The notes beneath the pieces are model-generated. The model was not told the DNA's origin, searched no databases, and saw only the letters and a program-made list of their open reading frames with translations. Shown here piece after piece: positions 17,647 through 25,111 of a DNA stretch of 64,000 nucleotides; the first letter of the stretch is position 1, and each line of letters begins with the position of its first letter. The stretch is from Flavobacterium frigidarium DSM 17623 (lineage in GTDB: Bacteria; Bacteroidota; Bacteroidia; Flavobacteriales; Flavobacteriaceae), in assembly GCF_000425505.1 (NCBI RefSeq), contig NZ_AUDO01000007.1:206756-270755 (forward strand), given 5' to 3'. The translations under genes and the position numbers were made by a program.

Positions 17647-18213
17647 ATGAAAAATTTAAAAGCAATTGCATTAGCATTAGTAGTCGTTTTATCGACAGCA
17701 ACAGTATCAGCACAAACAAAGAAAGTTGACGTAAAAGCAAGTACAATCAACTGGAATGGTAAAAAAGTAACTGGAGAACACAGCGGAACTGTAAACTTAA
17801 AAGATGGTACTTTATTATTTAAAGGAACTAAATTAGTAGGTGGTACTTTCACAGTAGACATGACGACATTGACTGCAACTGATTTAACTGGTGAATACCA
17901 AACTAAATTAAACGGACATTTAAAGTCTGAAGACTTTTTTGGAACTGAAAAATTCCCTACTGCAATTCTTGTTTTCAAGAAAATAGGAATGTCTTCTAAA
18001 GACATGTATGCTGTAACTGCTGATTTGACTATTAAAGGAATTACTAAGCCAGTTTCTTTTAATATGGCTGTAAAAGGTGATACTGCTTCTACTAAATTTA
18101 TGGTTGATAGAACTAAATATGATATCAAGTTCGGTTCAGGAAGTATTTTTGATAATTTAGGTGACAAAGCAATCTCTGATGAGTTTGAACTAACTGTAGT
18201 TTTAAAGTTTTAA
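17647..18213 (+). CDS. YceI-family periplasmic lipid-binding protein
   Basis: A 188-residue protein with a clear signal peptide (MKNLKAIALALVVVLSTATV, cleaved after SAQ near residue 23). The mature part is one YceI lipocalin-like beta-barrel: VKASTINWNGKKVTGEHSG, then LKSEDFFGTEKFPTAILVF and VTADLTIKGITKPVSF. The family binds polyisoprenoids such as quinone tails in the periplasm. Together with a MarR regulator and a quinone-type reductase it suggests an isoprenoid-quinone stress function. A strong terminator follows. Confidence 0.92.
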   Translation: MKNLKAIALALVVVLSTATVSAQTKKVDVKASTINWNGKKVTGEHSGTVNLKDGTLLFKGTKLVGGTFTVDMTTLTATDLTGEYQTKLNGHLKSEDFFGTEKFPTAILVFKKIGMSSKDMYAVTADLTIKGITKPVSFNMAVKGDTASTKFMVDRTKYDIKFGSGSIFDNLGDKAISDEFELTVVLKF

Positions 18214-18239
18214 TACTTTTTTCATCAAGTATATTAGTA

Positions 18240-18267
18240 AACCCAGCAAGCAATTGTTGGGTTTTTT
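18240..18267 (+). terminator. Terminator of the MarR-nitroreductase-yceI operon
   Basis: A 10-bp stem (AACCCAGCAA, loop GCAA, TTGTTGGGTT; one G-T pair) is followed by TTTTTT. Confidence 0.9.
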
Positions 18268-18330
18268 ATTTCCTCCCTAGGCGGTATATTATTTTTTTCA
18301 AAAAATATACATTTTTTTGTTTTAATGTGA

Positions 18331-18360
18331 TTGTCATATAAATATATATTTCTATCTTTG
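18331..18360 (+). promoter_or_regulatory. Promoter of the trp leader and operon
   Basis: TTG (18331-18333), a 19-nt spacer and a perfect -7 box TATCTTTG (18353-18360). The expected start site is at about 18364-18367, essentially on the leader-peptide ATG at 18365, so the mRNA should be leaderless or nearly so. Confidence 0.75.
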
Positions 18361-18364
18361 ACTC

Positions 18365-18421
18365 ATGAAAACAATTACAAACAATACTTGGTGGTGGAAC
18401 AATTTACGTCAAACGTCGTGA
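18365..18421 (+). CDS. trpL: trp operon leader peptide
   Basis: An 18-codon reading frame encoding MKTITNNTWWWNNLRQTS with three consecutive Trp codons (18389-18397). It lies between a strong promoter and an intrinsic terminator, directly upstream of trpE. When charged tRNA-Trp is scarce a ribosome would stall on the Trp codons. The segment GTCGTGA that includes the stop codon (18415-18421) would then be free to pair with TCACGAC (18470-18476) inside the terminator and prevent termination. When tryptophan is plentiful the ribosome reaches the stop codon, masks that segment, and the terminator forms. Confidence 0.88.
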   Translation: MKTITNNTWWWNNLRQTS

Positions 18422-18456
18422 ACTAAGCTCCCATGGTATTTTTTGAATACAAATAT

Positions 18457-18486
18457 AAAAGGCTTGTCATCACGACAAGCCTTTTT
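18457..18486 (+). terminator. trp attenuator (terminator hairpin)
   Basis: A 12-bp stem (18457-18468 with 18474-18485; core GGCTTGTC / GACAAGCC) with loop ATCAC and a U-rich tail. It ends about 55 bp before trpE. Its loop and 3' arm (18470-18476) are complementary to the end of the trpL reading frame. Confidence 0.88.
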
Positions 18487-18542
18487 CTGTTTTTATACTT
18501 TTTGAATTAAAATAAATTACAAATCATAAAAATTTATTACCA

Positions 18543-19946
18543 TTGAAATCATTTAAATTAAATACAAAATACAAACAAATACTAGCAGACACCATTACGC
18601 CTGTGAGTATTTATTTAAAAATTCGTGATAAATTCCCTAATAGTCTTTTATTAGAGAGCAGTGATTATCATGGAGGTGACAATAGTTTCTCATACATTTG
18701 TTGTAATCCTATCGCTTCTATTAAAATAGAAAATGAAACCATTTTAAAGTCGTATCCTGATGGGACTTCTGAAAAAATGTTCATTAATGAGCATACATCT
18801 GTGCCTGAAATCATTCAAGAATTCTCTCATGAATTTACTTCTGAGAAAAATGATTTTAAATTCATCAATAATGGTTTATTTGGATACCTATCCTATGATG
18901 CTGTTCGTTATTTCGAAAAAGTAACAATCGCAAAAAAAGAAAATAGTAATACGATTCCTGATGTATATTATGCTGTTTACCAAAACATCATTGCTATCAA
19001 TCACTTTAAAAATGAAGCATACTTATTTTGCCACAGCTTAGATGAAGAGACTAATAACCTTGCTGAAATTGAGCAATTATTACAATCGCGCAATATAGCT
19101 TCCTATAAATTTACAAAAGACGGTGAAGGTTTTTCAAATCTAACTGATGAGGAGTTTAAACACAATGTGGCTTTAGCCAAAAAACATTGTTTCCGTGGAG
19201 ACGTTTTTCAATTGGTTTTATCACGTCGTTTCACGCAAGGATTTAAAGGTGACGAATTCAATGTGTATAGAGCATTGCGAAGCATCAATCCTTCTCCTTA
19301 CCTCTTTTTCTTCGATTATGGAGATTTCAAAATTTTTGGGTCTTCGCCCGAGGCACAAATTATCGTAAAAGATCGTAAAGCCGAAATCCATCCTATTGCT
19401 GGAACTTTTAAACGTACAGGTGACGATGAGAAAGATGCTGTATTAGCAAAACAATTATCGGAAGATAAAAAAGAAAATAGCGAGCATGTCATGTTGGTAG
19501 ATTTGGCTCGAAACGATTTAAGTCGCAACGGACATCATGTAAATGTAGAGCGTTATAGAGAAGTACAATTTTTTTCTCATGTTATTCACCTAGTTTCAAA
19601 AGTAACTGGACAGTTACACGAGAAAGCAACGACAATGCAAGTTGTAGCTGATACTTTTCCCGCAGGAACGTTAAGCGGAGCTCCTAAACATAGAGCAATG
19701 CAATTGATAGAAGATTACGAGAAAACAAATCGTAATTTTTATGGAGGCGCTATCGGTTTTATGGACTTCGAAGGCAATTTCAATCATGCCATTATGATTC
19801 GTACGTTCCTTAGTAAAAATCACCAACTGCATTCTCAGGCTGGTGCAGGGATTGTAGCAAGCTCTGACGAGGAAAGCGAAATGCAAGAAGTGTACAACAA
19901 GTTAAGAGCATTGAATACCGCACTGGATTTAGCTGAAACCATTTAA
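18543..19946 (+). CDS. trpE: Anthranilate synthase component I
   Basis: Converts chorismate, with ammonia from TrpG, to anthranilate, the first committed step of tryptophan synthesis. It has 467 residues and uses a TTG start, the only start that keeps the conserved N-terminus. The N-terminal feedback region contains LLLESSDYHGG, the Trp-binding LLES-type motif. The C-terminal chorismate-binding domain has FGSSPEAQI, HPIAGTFKRTG, GTLSGAPKHRAM and GGAIGFMDFEGN. It is the first structural gene after the attenuator, so it is controlled by attenuation and probably also by feedback. Confidence 0.95.
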   Translation: MKSFKLNTKYKQILADTITPVSIYLKIRDKFPNSLLLESSDYHGGDNSFSYICCNPIASIKIENETILKSYPDGTSEKMFINEHTSVPEIIQEFSHEFTSEKNDFKFINNGLFGYLSYDAVRYFEKVTIAKKENSNTIPDVYYAVYQNIIAINHFKNEAYLFCHSLDEETNNLAEIEQLLQSRNIASYKFTKDGEGFSNLTDEEFKHNVALAKKHCFRGDVFQLVLSRRFTQGFKGDEFNVYRALRSINPSPYLFFFDYGDFKIFGSSPEAQIIVKDRKAEIHPIAGTFKRTGDDEKDAVLAKQLSEDKKENSEHVMLVDLARNDLSRNGHHVNVERYREVQFFSHVIHLVSKVTGQLHEKATTMQVVADTFPAGTLSGAPKHRAMQLIEDYEKTNRNFYGGAIGFMDFEGNFNHAIMIRTFLSKNHQLHSQAGAGIVASSDEESEMQEVYNKLRALNTALDLAETI

Positions 19947-20040
19947 AAATAATTAAAAGATTTAATAATTTAAGTATTTAAAGATTACTCAGAACGAGCT
20001 TTTTTCAATCTTTAAATCTTTCAATTTTCAATAAAAAAAA

Positions 20041-20604
20041 ATGAAAATACTAGTTATAGATAATTACGATAGTTTCACTTACAATCTAGTGCACTACTTA
20101 GAGGATTTAGATTGCGAAGTGACGGTATATAGAAACGACGAATTTGCTATTGATGATATCGCTCACTTTGACAAGATTTTACTTTCTCCAGGTCCAGGAA
20201 TTCCTGAAGAAGCAGGATTGTTAAAAGCTGTTATAGAAAAGTATGGCCCTACAAAAAGTATTTTCGGGGTGTGTTTAGGTCAACAAGCCATTGGAGAAGT
20301 ATATGGCGGAACACTTTCAAACCTAGATAAAGTGTATCACGGGATTGCTACTAATGTAAAAACGGTGGTTGATGACGAACTTTTATTCGAAGGCTTAGGC
20401 AAAGAGTTTGAAGTGGGACGTTACCATTCATGGGTAGTAAACACTGATTTGCCAGATGTGCTAGAAGCCACATCATTTGATGATAATGGTCAAATAATGT
20501 CTTTACGTCATAAAACATATGATGTACGTGGCGTACAATTTCACCCTGAAAGTGTGTTGACACCCAACGGAAAAAGAATGTTAGAAAATTGGGTAAAAGC
20601 ATAA
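20041..20604 (+). CDS. trpG: Anthranilate synthase component II (glutamine amidotransferase)
   Basis: A class I glutamine amidotransferase of 187 residues that releases ammonia from glutamine for TrpE. The N-terminus is IDNYDSFTYNL, the oxyanion loop LLSPGPGIPEE, the nucleophile lies in FGVCLGQQAI (Cys78), and the catalytic His/Glu pair in VQFHPESVLT. It is a stand-alone subunit, not fused to TrpE or TrpD. The 94-bp spacer after trpE is A/T-rich and low-complexity. Confidence 0.95.
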   Translation: MKILVIDNYDSFTYNLVHYLEDLDCEVTVYRNDEFAIDDIAHFDKILLSPGPGIPEEAGLLKAVIEKYGPTKSIFGVCLGQQAIGEVYGGTLSNLDKVYHGIATNVKTVVDDELLFEGLGKEFEVGRYHSWVVNTDLPDVLEATSFDDNGQIMSLRHKTYDVRGVQFHPESVLTPNGKRMLENWVKA

Positions 20605-20620
20605 TGTTCAATTTTAGAAC

Positions 20621-20648
20621 TTGAAACTTTAAACCTGAAACTTTAAAC
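20621..20648 (+). repeat. Tandem TGAAACTTTAAAC spacer repeat
   Basis: Two copies of TGAAACTTTAAAC (20622-20634 and 20636-20648) fill the trpG-trpD spacer. The same unit recurs in the trpD-trpC spacer at 21699-21711. Confidence 0.75.
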
Positions 20649-20654
20649 AACAAA

Positions 20655-21650
20655 ATGAAAAACATATTAAACAGACTAATCAATCACGAAACGCTTTCAA
20701 AAGAAGAAGCAAAAAATGTATTGGTTAATATATCAAACGGAAGTTACAATCCTAGTCAAATTTCAGCTTTCGTAACAGTTTACATGATGCGTAGTGTGAG
20801 TATTGAAGAACTTGCAGGTTTTCGCGAGGCCTTATTAGATCTGTGCATTCGAGTGGATTTATCGCAGTACAATGCTATTGATTTATGCGGTACAGGTGGA
20901 GACGGAAAAGACACTTTTAACATCTCAACTTTGGCATCGTTTATTACCGCAGGCGCAGGTGTAAAAGTGGCAAAGCATGGGAACTACGGACTATCATCAA
21001 TCTCTGGTTCAAGTAATGTGATGGAAAGTCTAGGAATCAAATTCAGTAATGATGCTGACTTCCTTGAAAAATCTATCGATCAAGCAGGAATTTGTATTTT
21101 ACACGCTCCTTTGTTTCATCCTGCCATGAAAAACGTGGGGCCTATTCGAAAAGAACTCGCCGTAAAAACATTCTTCAATATGTTAGGACCGATGGTAAAT
21201 CCTTCGTTTCCAAAACATCAATTGGTTGGGGTTTTCAATTTAGAGTTGGCTCGAATGTACGCCTACTTATATCAAAACACTGATGTGAATTTCACGATTC
21301 TGCACTCGCTTGATGGCTATGATGAAATTTCATTAACAAGTCCTACCAAAATTATTACTAGTAAAATGGAAGGAATGCTATCTCACGAGACTTTCAATTT
21401 AGATAAATTGAAGCAAAGCGAAATCGAAGGTGGAAAAACGATCGCCGAATCGGCACAAATGTTTATCGATATACTTTCAGGTAAAGGAACCGAAGCACAA
21501 AATAACGTTGTTAGCGCTAATGCTGCCATGGCAATCGCAACAGTAACAGCTTGTACGCCATTAGAAGGTTTCGCTAAAGCCAAAGAAAGCTTACTATCAG
21601 GAAAAGGATTGAAAGCATTGACAAAATTGCAGGAGTTAAGTAAAAGTTAG
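20655..21650 (+). CDS. trpD: Anthranilate phosphoribosyltransferase
   Basis: Transfers phosphoribose from PRPP to anthranilate. It has 331 residues, the usual length. The PRPP-binding motif is DLCGTGGDGKDTFNIST (about 76-92), followed by AKHGNYGLSSISGSSNVME (about 105-123) and the metal-binding/anthranilate region KNVGPIRKELAVKTFFNMLGP. Start: ATG after the TGAAACTTTAAAC repeat spacer. It is third in the trp operon. Confidence 0.95.
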   Translation: MKNILNRLINHETLSKEEAKNVLVNISNGSYNPSQISAFVTVYMMRSVSIEELAGFREALLDLCIRVDLSQYNAIDLCGTGGDGKDTFNISTLASFITAGAGVKVAKHGNYGLSSISGSSNVMESLGIKFSNDADFLEKSIDQAGICILHAPLFHPAMKNVGPIRKELAVKTFFNMLGPMVNPSFPKHQLVGVFNLELARMYAYLYQNTDVNFTILHSLDGYDEISLTSPTKIITSKMEGMLSHETFNLDKLKQSEIEGGKTIAESAQMFIDILSGKGTEAQNNVVSANAAMAIATVTACTPLEGFAKAKESLLSGKGLKALTKLQELSKS

Positions 21651-21651
21651 T

Positions 21652-21725
21652 TTCAAGTTTTTTTTGTTTCAAGTTTCAAGTTACACAAACTGGGAACCTG
21701 AAACTTTAAACTTTAAACTTTAAAC
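21652..21725 (+). repeat. Low-complexity repeat spacer between trpD and trpC
   Basis: TTTCAAG repeats on the left and a TGAAACTTTAAAC unit extended by two TTTAAAC copies on the right can partly pair with each other. The right part matches the trpG-trpD spacer repeat. Confidence 0.65.
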
Positions 21726-21738
21726 AAATAATATAATC

Positions 21739-22524
21739 ATGAACATACTCGATAAAATAATAGTTGATAAAAAACGAGAAGTCATTCTCAAAAAGAGCAT
21801 TATTCCAATTTCACAATTAGAAGCTTCAGTTTTTTTCTCGAAAGAAACGATTTCTTTAAGTCAAAATTTAAAGGAAAGCAATACCGGAATTATCGCAGAA
21901 CACAAACGCCGTTCTCCTTCTAAGTCGGTTATTAATCACAACTTTACGGTTGAAGAAGTGGTCAAAGGTTATGAAAGTGCGGGTGCATGTGGAATTTCAG
22001 TTTTAACCGATGGAAAATATTTTGGTGGATCATTAGACGATTTACTATTGGCAAGAGCCTCGGTGAATATCCCGTTATTGCGAAAAGAATTTATCGTAGA
22101 CGAATACCAAATAGTAGAAGCAAAAGCACATGGTGCAGATTTAATTTTGCTAATCGCAGCGGTACTAACGCGTGACGAAATCAGATACTTATCTGAATTT
22201 GCTAAAAGTTTAGGATTAGAAGTACTACTGGAAGTACACAATCAAGAAGAGTTGGAAAAATCGATTATGCCAACATTAGACATGATTGGTGTCAACAATA
22301 GAAACTTGAAAACCTTCGAAGTGAGTTTGGATTTTAGTAAGCAATTAGCAGACATGATTCCGAATGATTTTGTAAAAGTTTCTGAAAGCGGTATCAGTTC
22401 GATCGAAGCCATAACCGAATTAAAACCCTACGGATACAAAGGGTTTTTAATAGGGGAAAACTTTATGAAAACCGATAATGCTGGTCAAGCAGCAACGGAA
22501 TTTATAAAGCAACTAGCCCTCTAG
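21739..22524 (+). CDS. trpC: Indole-3-glycerol phosphate synthase
   Basis: A TIM-barrel enzyme of 261 residues that closes CdRP to indole-3-glycerol phosphate with loss of CO2. Diagnostic segments are IIAEHKRRSPSKS (catalytic Lys), the FGGSLDDLLLAR region, LLRKEFIVDEYQI, ADLILLIAAVL, IGVNNRNLKTF and KVSESGISS. It is not fused to trpF. It is followed by a 133-bp structured, purine-rich spacer before trpF. Confidence 0.95.
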   Translation: MNILDKIIVDKKREVILKKSIIPISQLEASVFFSKETISLSQNLKESNTGIIAEHKRRSPSKSVINHNFTVEEVVKGYESAGACGISVLTDGKYFGGSLDDLLLARASVNIPLLRKEFIVDEYQIVEAKAHGADLILLIAAVLTRDEIRYLSEFAKSLGLEVLLEVHNQEELEKSIMPTLDMIGVNNRNLKTFEVSLDFSKQLADMIPNDFVKVSESGISSIEAITELKPYGYKGFLIGENFMKTDNAGQAATEFIKQLAL

Positions 22525-22610
22525 CATTCGAAAGTGAAACTCCCCTTTTGCGGGAAAAAATTTAAGAAGGGAGAATCAAGAAGAAAGAGGCAAGAAAATA
22601 GAGTAGAAAG

Positions 22611-22644
22611 AGCATTTTGTTTTTCTGTCGAAAAATAGAATGCT
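22611..22644. repeat. Hairpin in the trpC-trpF spacer
   Basis: AGCATT (22611-22616) pairs with AATGCT (22639-22644), and TTTTTC pairs with GAAAAA inside it. It follows a purine-rich stretch of about 50 nt. There is no clean U-tract, so it is probably not a terminator and may be an mRNA processing or stability element. Confidence 0.5.
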
Positions 22645-22657
22645 AAATTAAAATGCA

Positions 22658-23350
22658 ATGAACGACACAATCAAACATAACACAACGTCAGCTCTCCGCC
22701 GCGGCGGAAGGGCCGGGGTGGGGATAAAGATCTGTGGTATGAAATACCCCGACAACATAGTCGAGCTAGGTGCACTCCTACCCGATTATATGGGATTTAT
22801 ATTTTGGGAGAAATCGTCTCGCTATTTTGATGGACAAATTCCTGAATTACCAAAATCCATAAAAAAAACAGGAGTCTTCGTCAATGAAACGGTAGAGAAA
22901 ATTGTTCAAAAAGCACTTCAATACGATTTACAAGCAGTACAGTTGCACGGTAAAGAATCGGTTGCATTTTGTACTGAATTACGTAAATCATTGTTAAAGA
23001 ATATCGAAATCATAAAAGTGTTTTCAATTTTGGATACCTTTGATTTTGCGGTGCTTGAACCTTTCGAATCGGTTTGTGATTACTTTTTATTTGACACCAA
23101 AGGAAAATTGCCTGGTGGCAACGGAACCACATTTGACTGGAAAGTTTTGCAACAATACCCATCTTCAAAACCCTTCTTTTTAAGTGGTGGCATAGGACTT
23201 GAAGAATTAGAAGCTGTTAACGAAATTTTAAAAACTAATTTACCTGTTCACGCCATTGACGTCAACAGCAAATTTGAAATAGAACCTGGATTAAAAAACA
23301 TAACATTATGTAACAATGCGATTCATCACGTCGCCACAATTAAACAATAA
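22658..23350 (+). CDS. trpF: Phosphoribosylanthranilate isomerase
   Basis: Amadori isomerase (TIM barrel) converting PRA to CdRP. Family identity begins at IKICGMKYPDNI (about 23-34), then DYMGFIFWEKSSRYF, QAVQLHGKES, FDTKGKLPGGNGTTFDW and FFLSGGIGLEE. From the ATG at 22658 the protein has 230 residues, with about 20 extra N-terminal residues (SALRRGGRAGVG region) encoded by a GC-rich palindrome that has no counterpart in normal TrpF. A GTG at 22718 gives a 210-residue protein starting exactly at the conserved part and may be the true start. It is followed directly by trpB. Confidence 0.9.
   Translation: MNDTIKHNTTSALRRGGRAGVGIKICGMKYPDNIVELGALLPDYMGFIFWEKSSRYFDGQIPELPKSIKKTGVFVNETVEKIVQKALQYDLQAVQLHGKESVAFCTELRKSLLKNIEIIKVFSILDTFDFAVLEPFESVCDYFLFDTKGKLPGGNGTTFDWKVLQQYPSSKPFFLSGGIGLEELEAVNEILKTNLPVHAIDVNSKFEIEPGLKNITLCNNAIHHVATIKQ
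22688..22723 (+). repeat. GC-rich palindromic element inside the trpF 5' end
   Basis: A perfect 14-bp palindrome TCCGCCGCGGCGGA (22695-22708) is followed by GGGCCGGGGTGGGG. The base composition is completely unlike the AT-rich surroundings. It looks like a short dispersed palindromic repeat inserted in frame. Confidence 0.7.
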
Positions 23351-23354
23351 AAAG

Positions 23355-24536
23355 ATGTCATACAACGTAAACGAAAAAGGCTATTATGGCGAATTTGGAG
23401 GTGCCTACATTCCTGAAATGTTATATCCAAATGTAGAGGAATTGCGTCAAAATTATTTAAAAATTACAGCCGAACCAGAATTTCAAGCTGAATTTGATGC
23501 GTTACTTAAAGATTATGTAGGTCGCCCTACTCCATTGTATTTTGCAGAGCGTTTGTCTGCGATGTACAATACTAAAGTGTATTTAAAAAGAGAAGATCTG
23601 TGTCATACGGGTGCGCACAAGGTTAACAACACTATTGGCCAAATCTTATTAGCCAAGAGACTGGGTAAAAAGCGCATCATCGCTGAAACTGGAGCGGGAC
23701 AACACGGTGTGGCGACGGCTACCGTATGTGCCTTGATGGGGATGGAATGTATCGTATACATGGGAGAAATTGACATCAAGCGTCAAGCGCCAAATGTGGC
23801 TCGTATGAAAATGCTAGGCGCTGAGGTACGTCCTGCTCTTTCGGGTTCAAAAACTTTGAAAGATGCTACAAACGAGGCCATTCGTGACTGGATTAACAAC
23901 CCGGTAGATACCTATTATATTATTGGTTCTGTAGTGGGACCACATCCATATCCTGATATGGTGGCACGTTTTCAATCGGTTATTTCAAAGGAAATAAAGT
24001 CACAATTACTTGAAAAAGAAGGACGTGAAAATCCTGATTACGTGATTGCTTGTGTAGGTGGTGGTTCTAATGCAGCTGGTGCTTACTATCACTTCTTAGA
24101 TGAAGAAGACGTAAATATAATTGCTGTAGAAGCGGCAGGATTAGGAGTACATTCTGGCGAAAGCGCCGCAACTTCAGCTCTGGGGAAAGTAGGTGTTATT
24201 CACGGAAGTAAAACGCTATTGATGCAAACTAATGACGGACAAATTACTGAACCATACTCAATCTCAGCTGGACTAGACTATCCAGGTGTGGGTCCTATAC
24301 ACGCACATTTATTTGCTTCAAAACGTGCACAATTTATTTCGATTACAGATGTTCAAGCAATGGATTGGGGATTAAAATTGTCAAAATTAGAAGGTTTGAT
24401 TCCAGCAATAGAGAGTGCACATGCTTTTGCCGTTTTAGACGAAATGAAATTCAAAGAAGACGATATTGTGGTAATCAATTTATCTGGACGTGGCGATAAA
24501 GATTTGAGTACTTACATTGATTATTTCAAATTGTAG
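23355..24536 (+). CDS. trpB: Tryptophan synthase beta chain
   Basis: PLP enzyme that joins indole and serine to give tryptophan. It has 393 residues from the ATG at 23355 (MSYNVNEKGYYGEFGG). An upstream ATG at 23316 lies inside trpF and would add an unrelated 13-residue tail. The PLP lysine is in HTGAHKVNNT (Lys89), with the GGGSNAAG phosphate loop and GLDYPGVGP. Spacing to trpF is 4 nt. A 210-bp gap holding dispersed repeat copy B and then an unrelated gene separates it from trpA, although the two products form one complex. Confidence 0.96.
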   Translation: MSYNVNEKGYYGEFGGAYIPEMLYPNVEELRQNYLKITAEPEFQAEFDALLKDYVGRPTPLYFAERLSAMYNTKVYLKREDLCHTGAHKVNNTIGQILLAKRLGKKRIIAETGAGQHGVATATVCALMGMECIVYMGEIDIKRQAPNVARMKMLGAEVRPALSGSKTLKDATNEAIRDWINNPVDTYYIIGSVVGPHPYPDMVARFQSVISKEIKSQLLEKEGRENPDYVIACVGGGSNAAGAYYHFLDEEDVNIIAVEAAGLGVHSGESAATSALGKVGVIHGSKTLLMQTNDGQITEPYSISAGLDYPGVGPIHAHLFASKRAQFISITDVQAMDWGLKLSKLEGLIPAIESAHAFAVLDEMKFKEDDIVVINLSGRGDKDLSTYIDYFKL

Positions 24537-24559
24537 GCAACTTTTCACTAATTTTACAT

Positions 24560-24694
24560 TTGGGCGTTCCCTTTTTTCCTCTGATAAAAATCAGAAAAAA
24601 AAGGTCGGGCTATTCGCTAAATTCCCAATAAGAATACTAACGGTCTAAGGACCTTGTATTCTAAATTGGGCGATATCGCTGCTATCCCTAACGC
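24560..24694 (+). repeat. Dispersed structured repeat family 1, copy B
   Basis: It starts TTTGGGCGTTCCC and has two hairpins. The first pairs CCTTTTTT/TCTGAT with ATCAGA/AAAAAAGG around 24570-24603. The second pairs 24624-24637 with 24656-24670. Between them lies AAGGTCGGGCTATTCGCTA, and the end is CGCTGCTATCCCTAACGC. The blocks match copy A at 16108-16214 in the same order. Confidence 0.7.
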
Positions 24695-24746
24695 GATAAA
24701 AAATATGAAAATATATTTTTCATAGAATAATTTCAAAAAAGAAAAG

Positions 24747-25067
24747 ATGGAAAAATTATTTGCTTACGGATCGTTAAAAGAAAAAGAAGTTCAGGAAACT
24801 GTTTTTGGAAGATTTTTAGAAGGAACTTCTGAAACATTGAGAGGATATGAAGTAAAAGAAATCAAGATCGAAGAGGAATTTGGTATGGAAACCTATCCTA
24901 TTATCGCTCCTACTGAAAACACAAATGATATTATCGAAGGGATGGTTTATGATCTTTCAGTTCATGAGTTAGAACTCGCAGATACTTACGAAGGAAAACA
25001 GTATAAGAGAATTGAAGTTCGTTTACAATCAAATGAAGTAGCATGGGCATTTAGTGCCAAAACGTAA
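24747..25067 (+). CDS. Gamma-glutamylcyclotransferase / AIG2-like protein
   Basis: A 106-residue protein of the GGCT/AIG2-like fold. The N-terminus LFAYGSLKEKEVQETVFG is the substrate-binding YGSL loop, and a YEGKQYKRIEVR segment corresponds to the catalytic region near the acidic residue. Family members cyclise gamma-glutamyl amines, but most small bacterial ones have no proven substrate. It sits inside the trp operon between trpB and trpA, right after repeat copy B, and has no known tryptophan role, so it looks like a later insertion that trp transcription now crosses. Confidence 0.82.
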   Translation: MEKLFAYGSLKEKEVQETVFGRFLEGTSETLRGYEVKEIKIEEEFGMETYPIIAPTENTNDIIEGMVYDLSVHELELADTYEGKQYKRIEVRLQSNEVAWAFSAKT

Positions 25068-25111
25068 AAAATTATAGTACACAGATCAGGCATCTGTTAA
25101 TTAGTATAGCA

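Noticed and set aside
17619..18167. 182-codon open frame on the minus strand opposite yceI
   Set aside because: It is antisense to a clear signal-peptide-bearing YceI protein, and the predicted peptide has no recognisable motif. It is a frame shadow.
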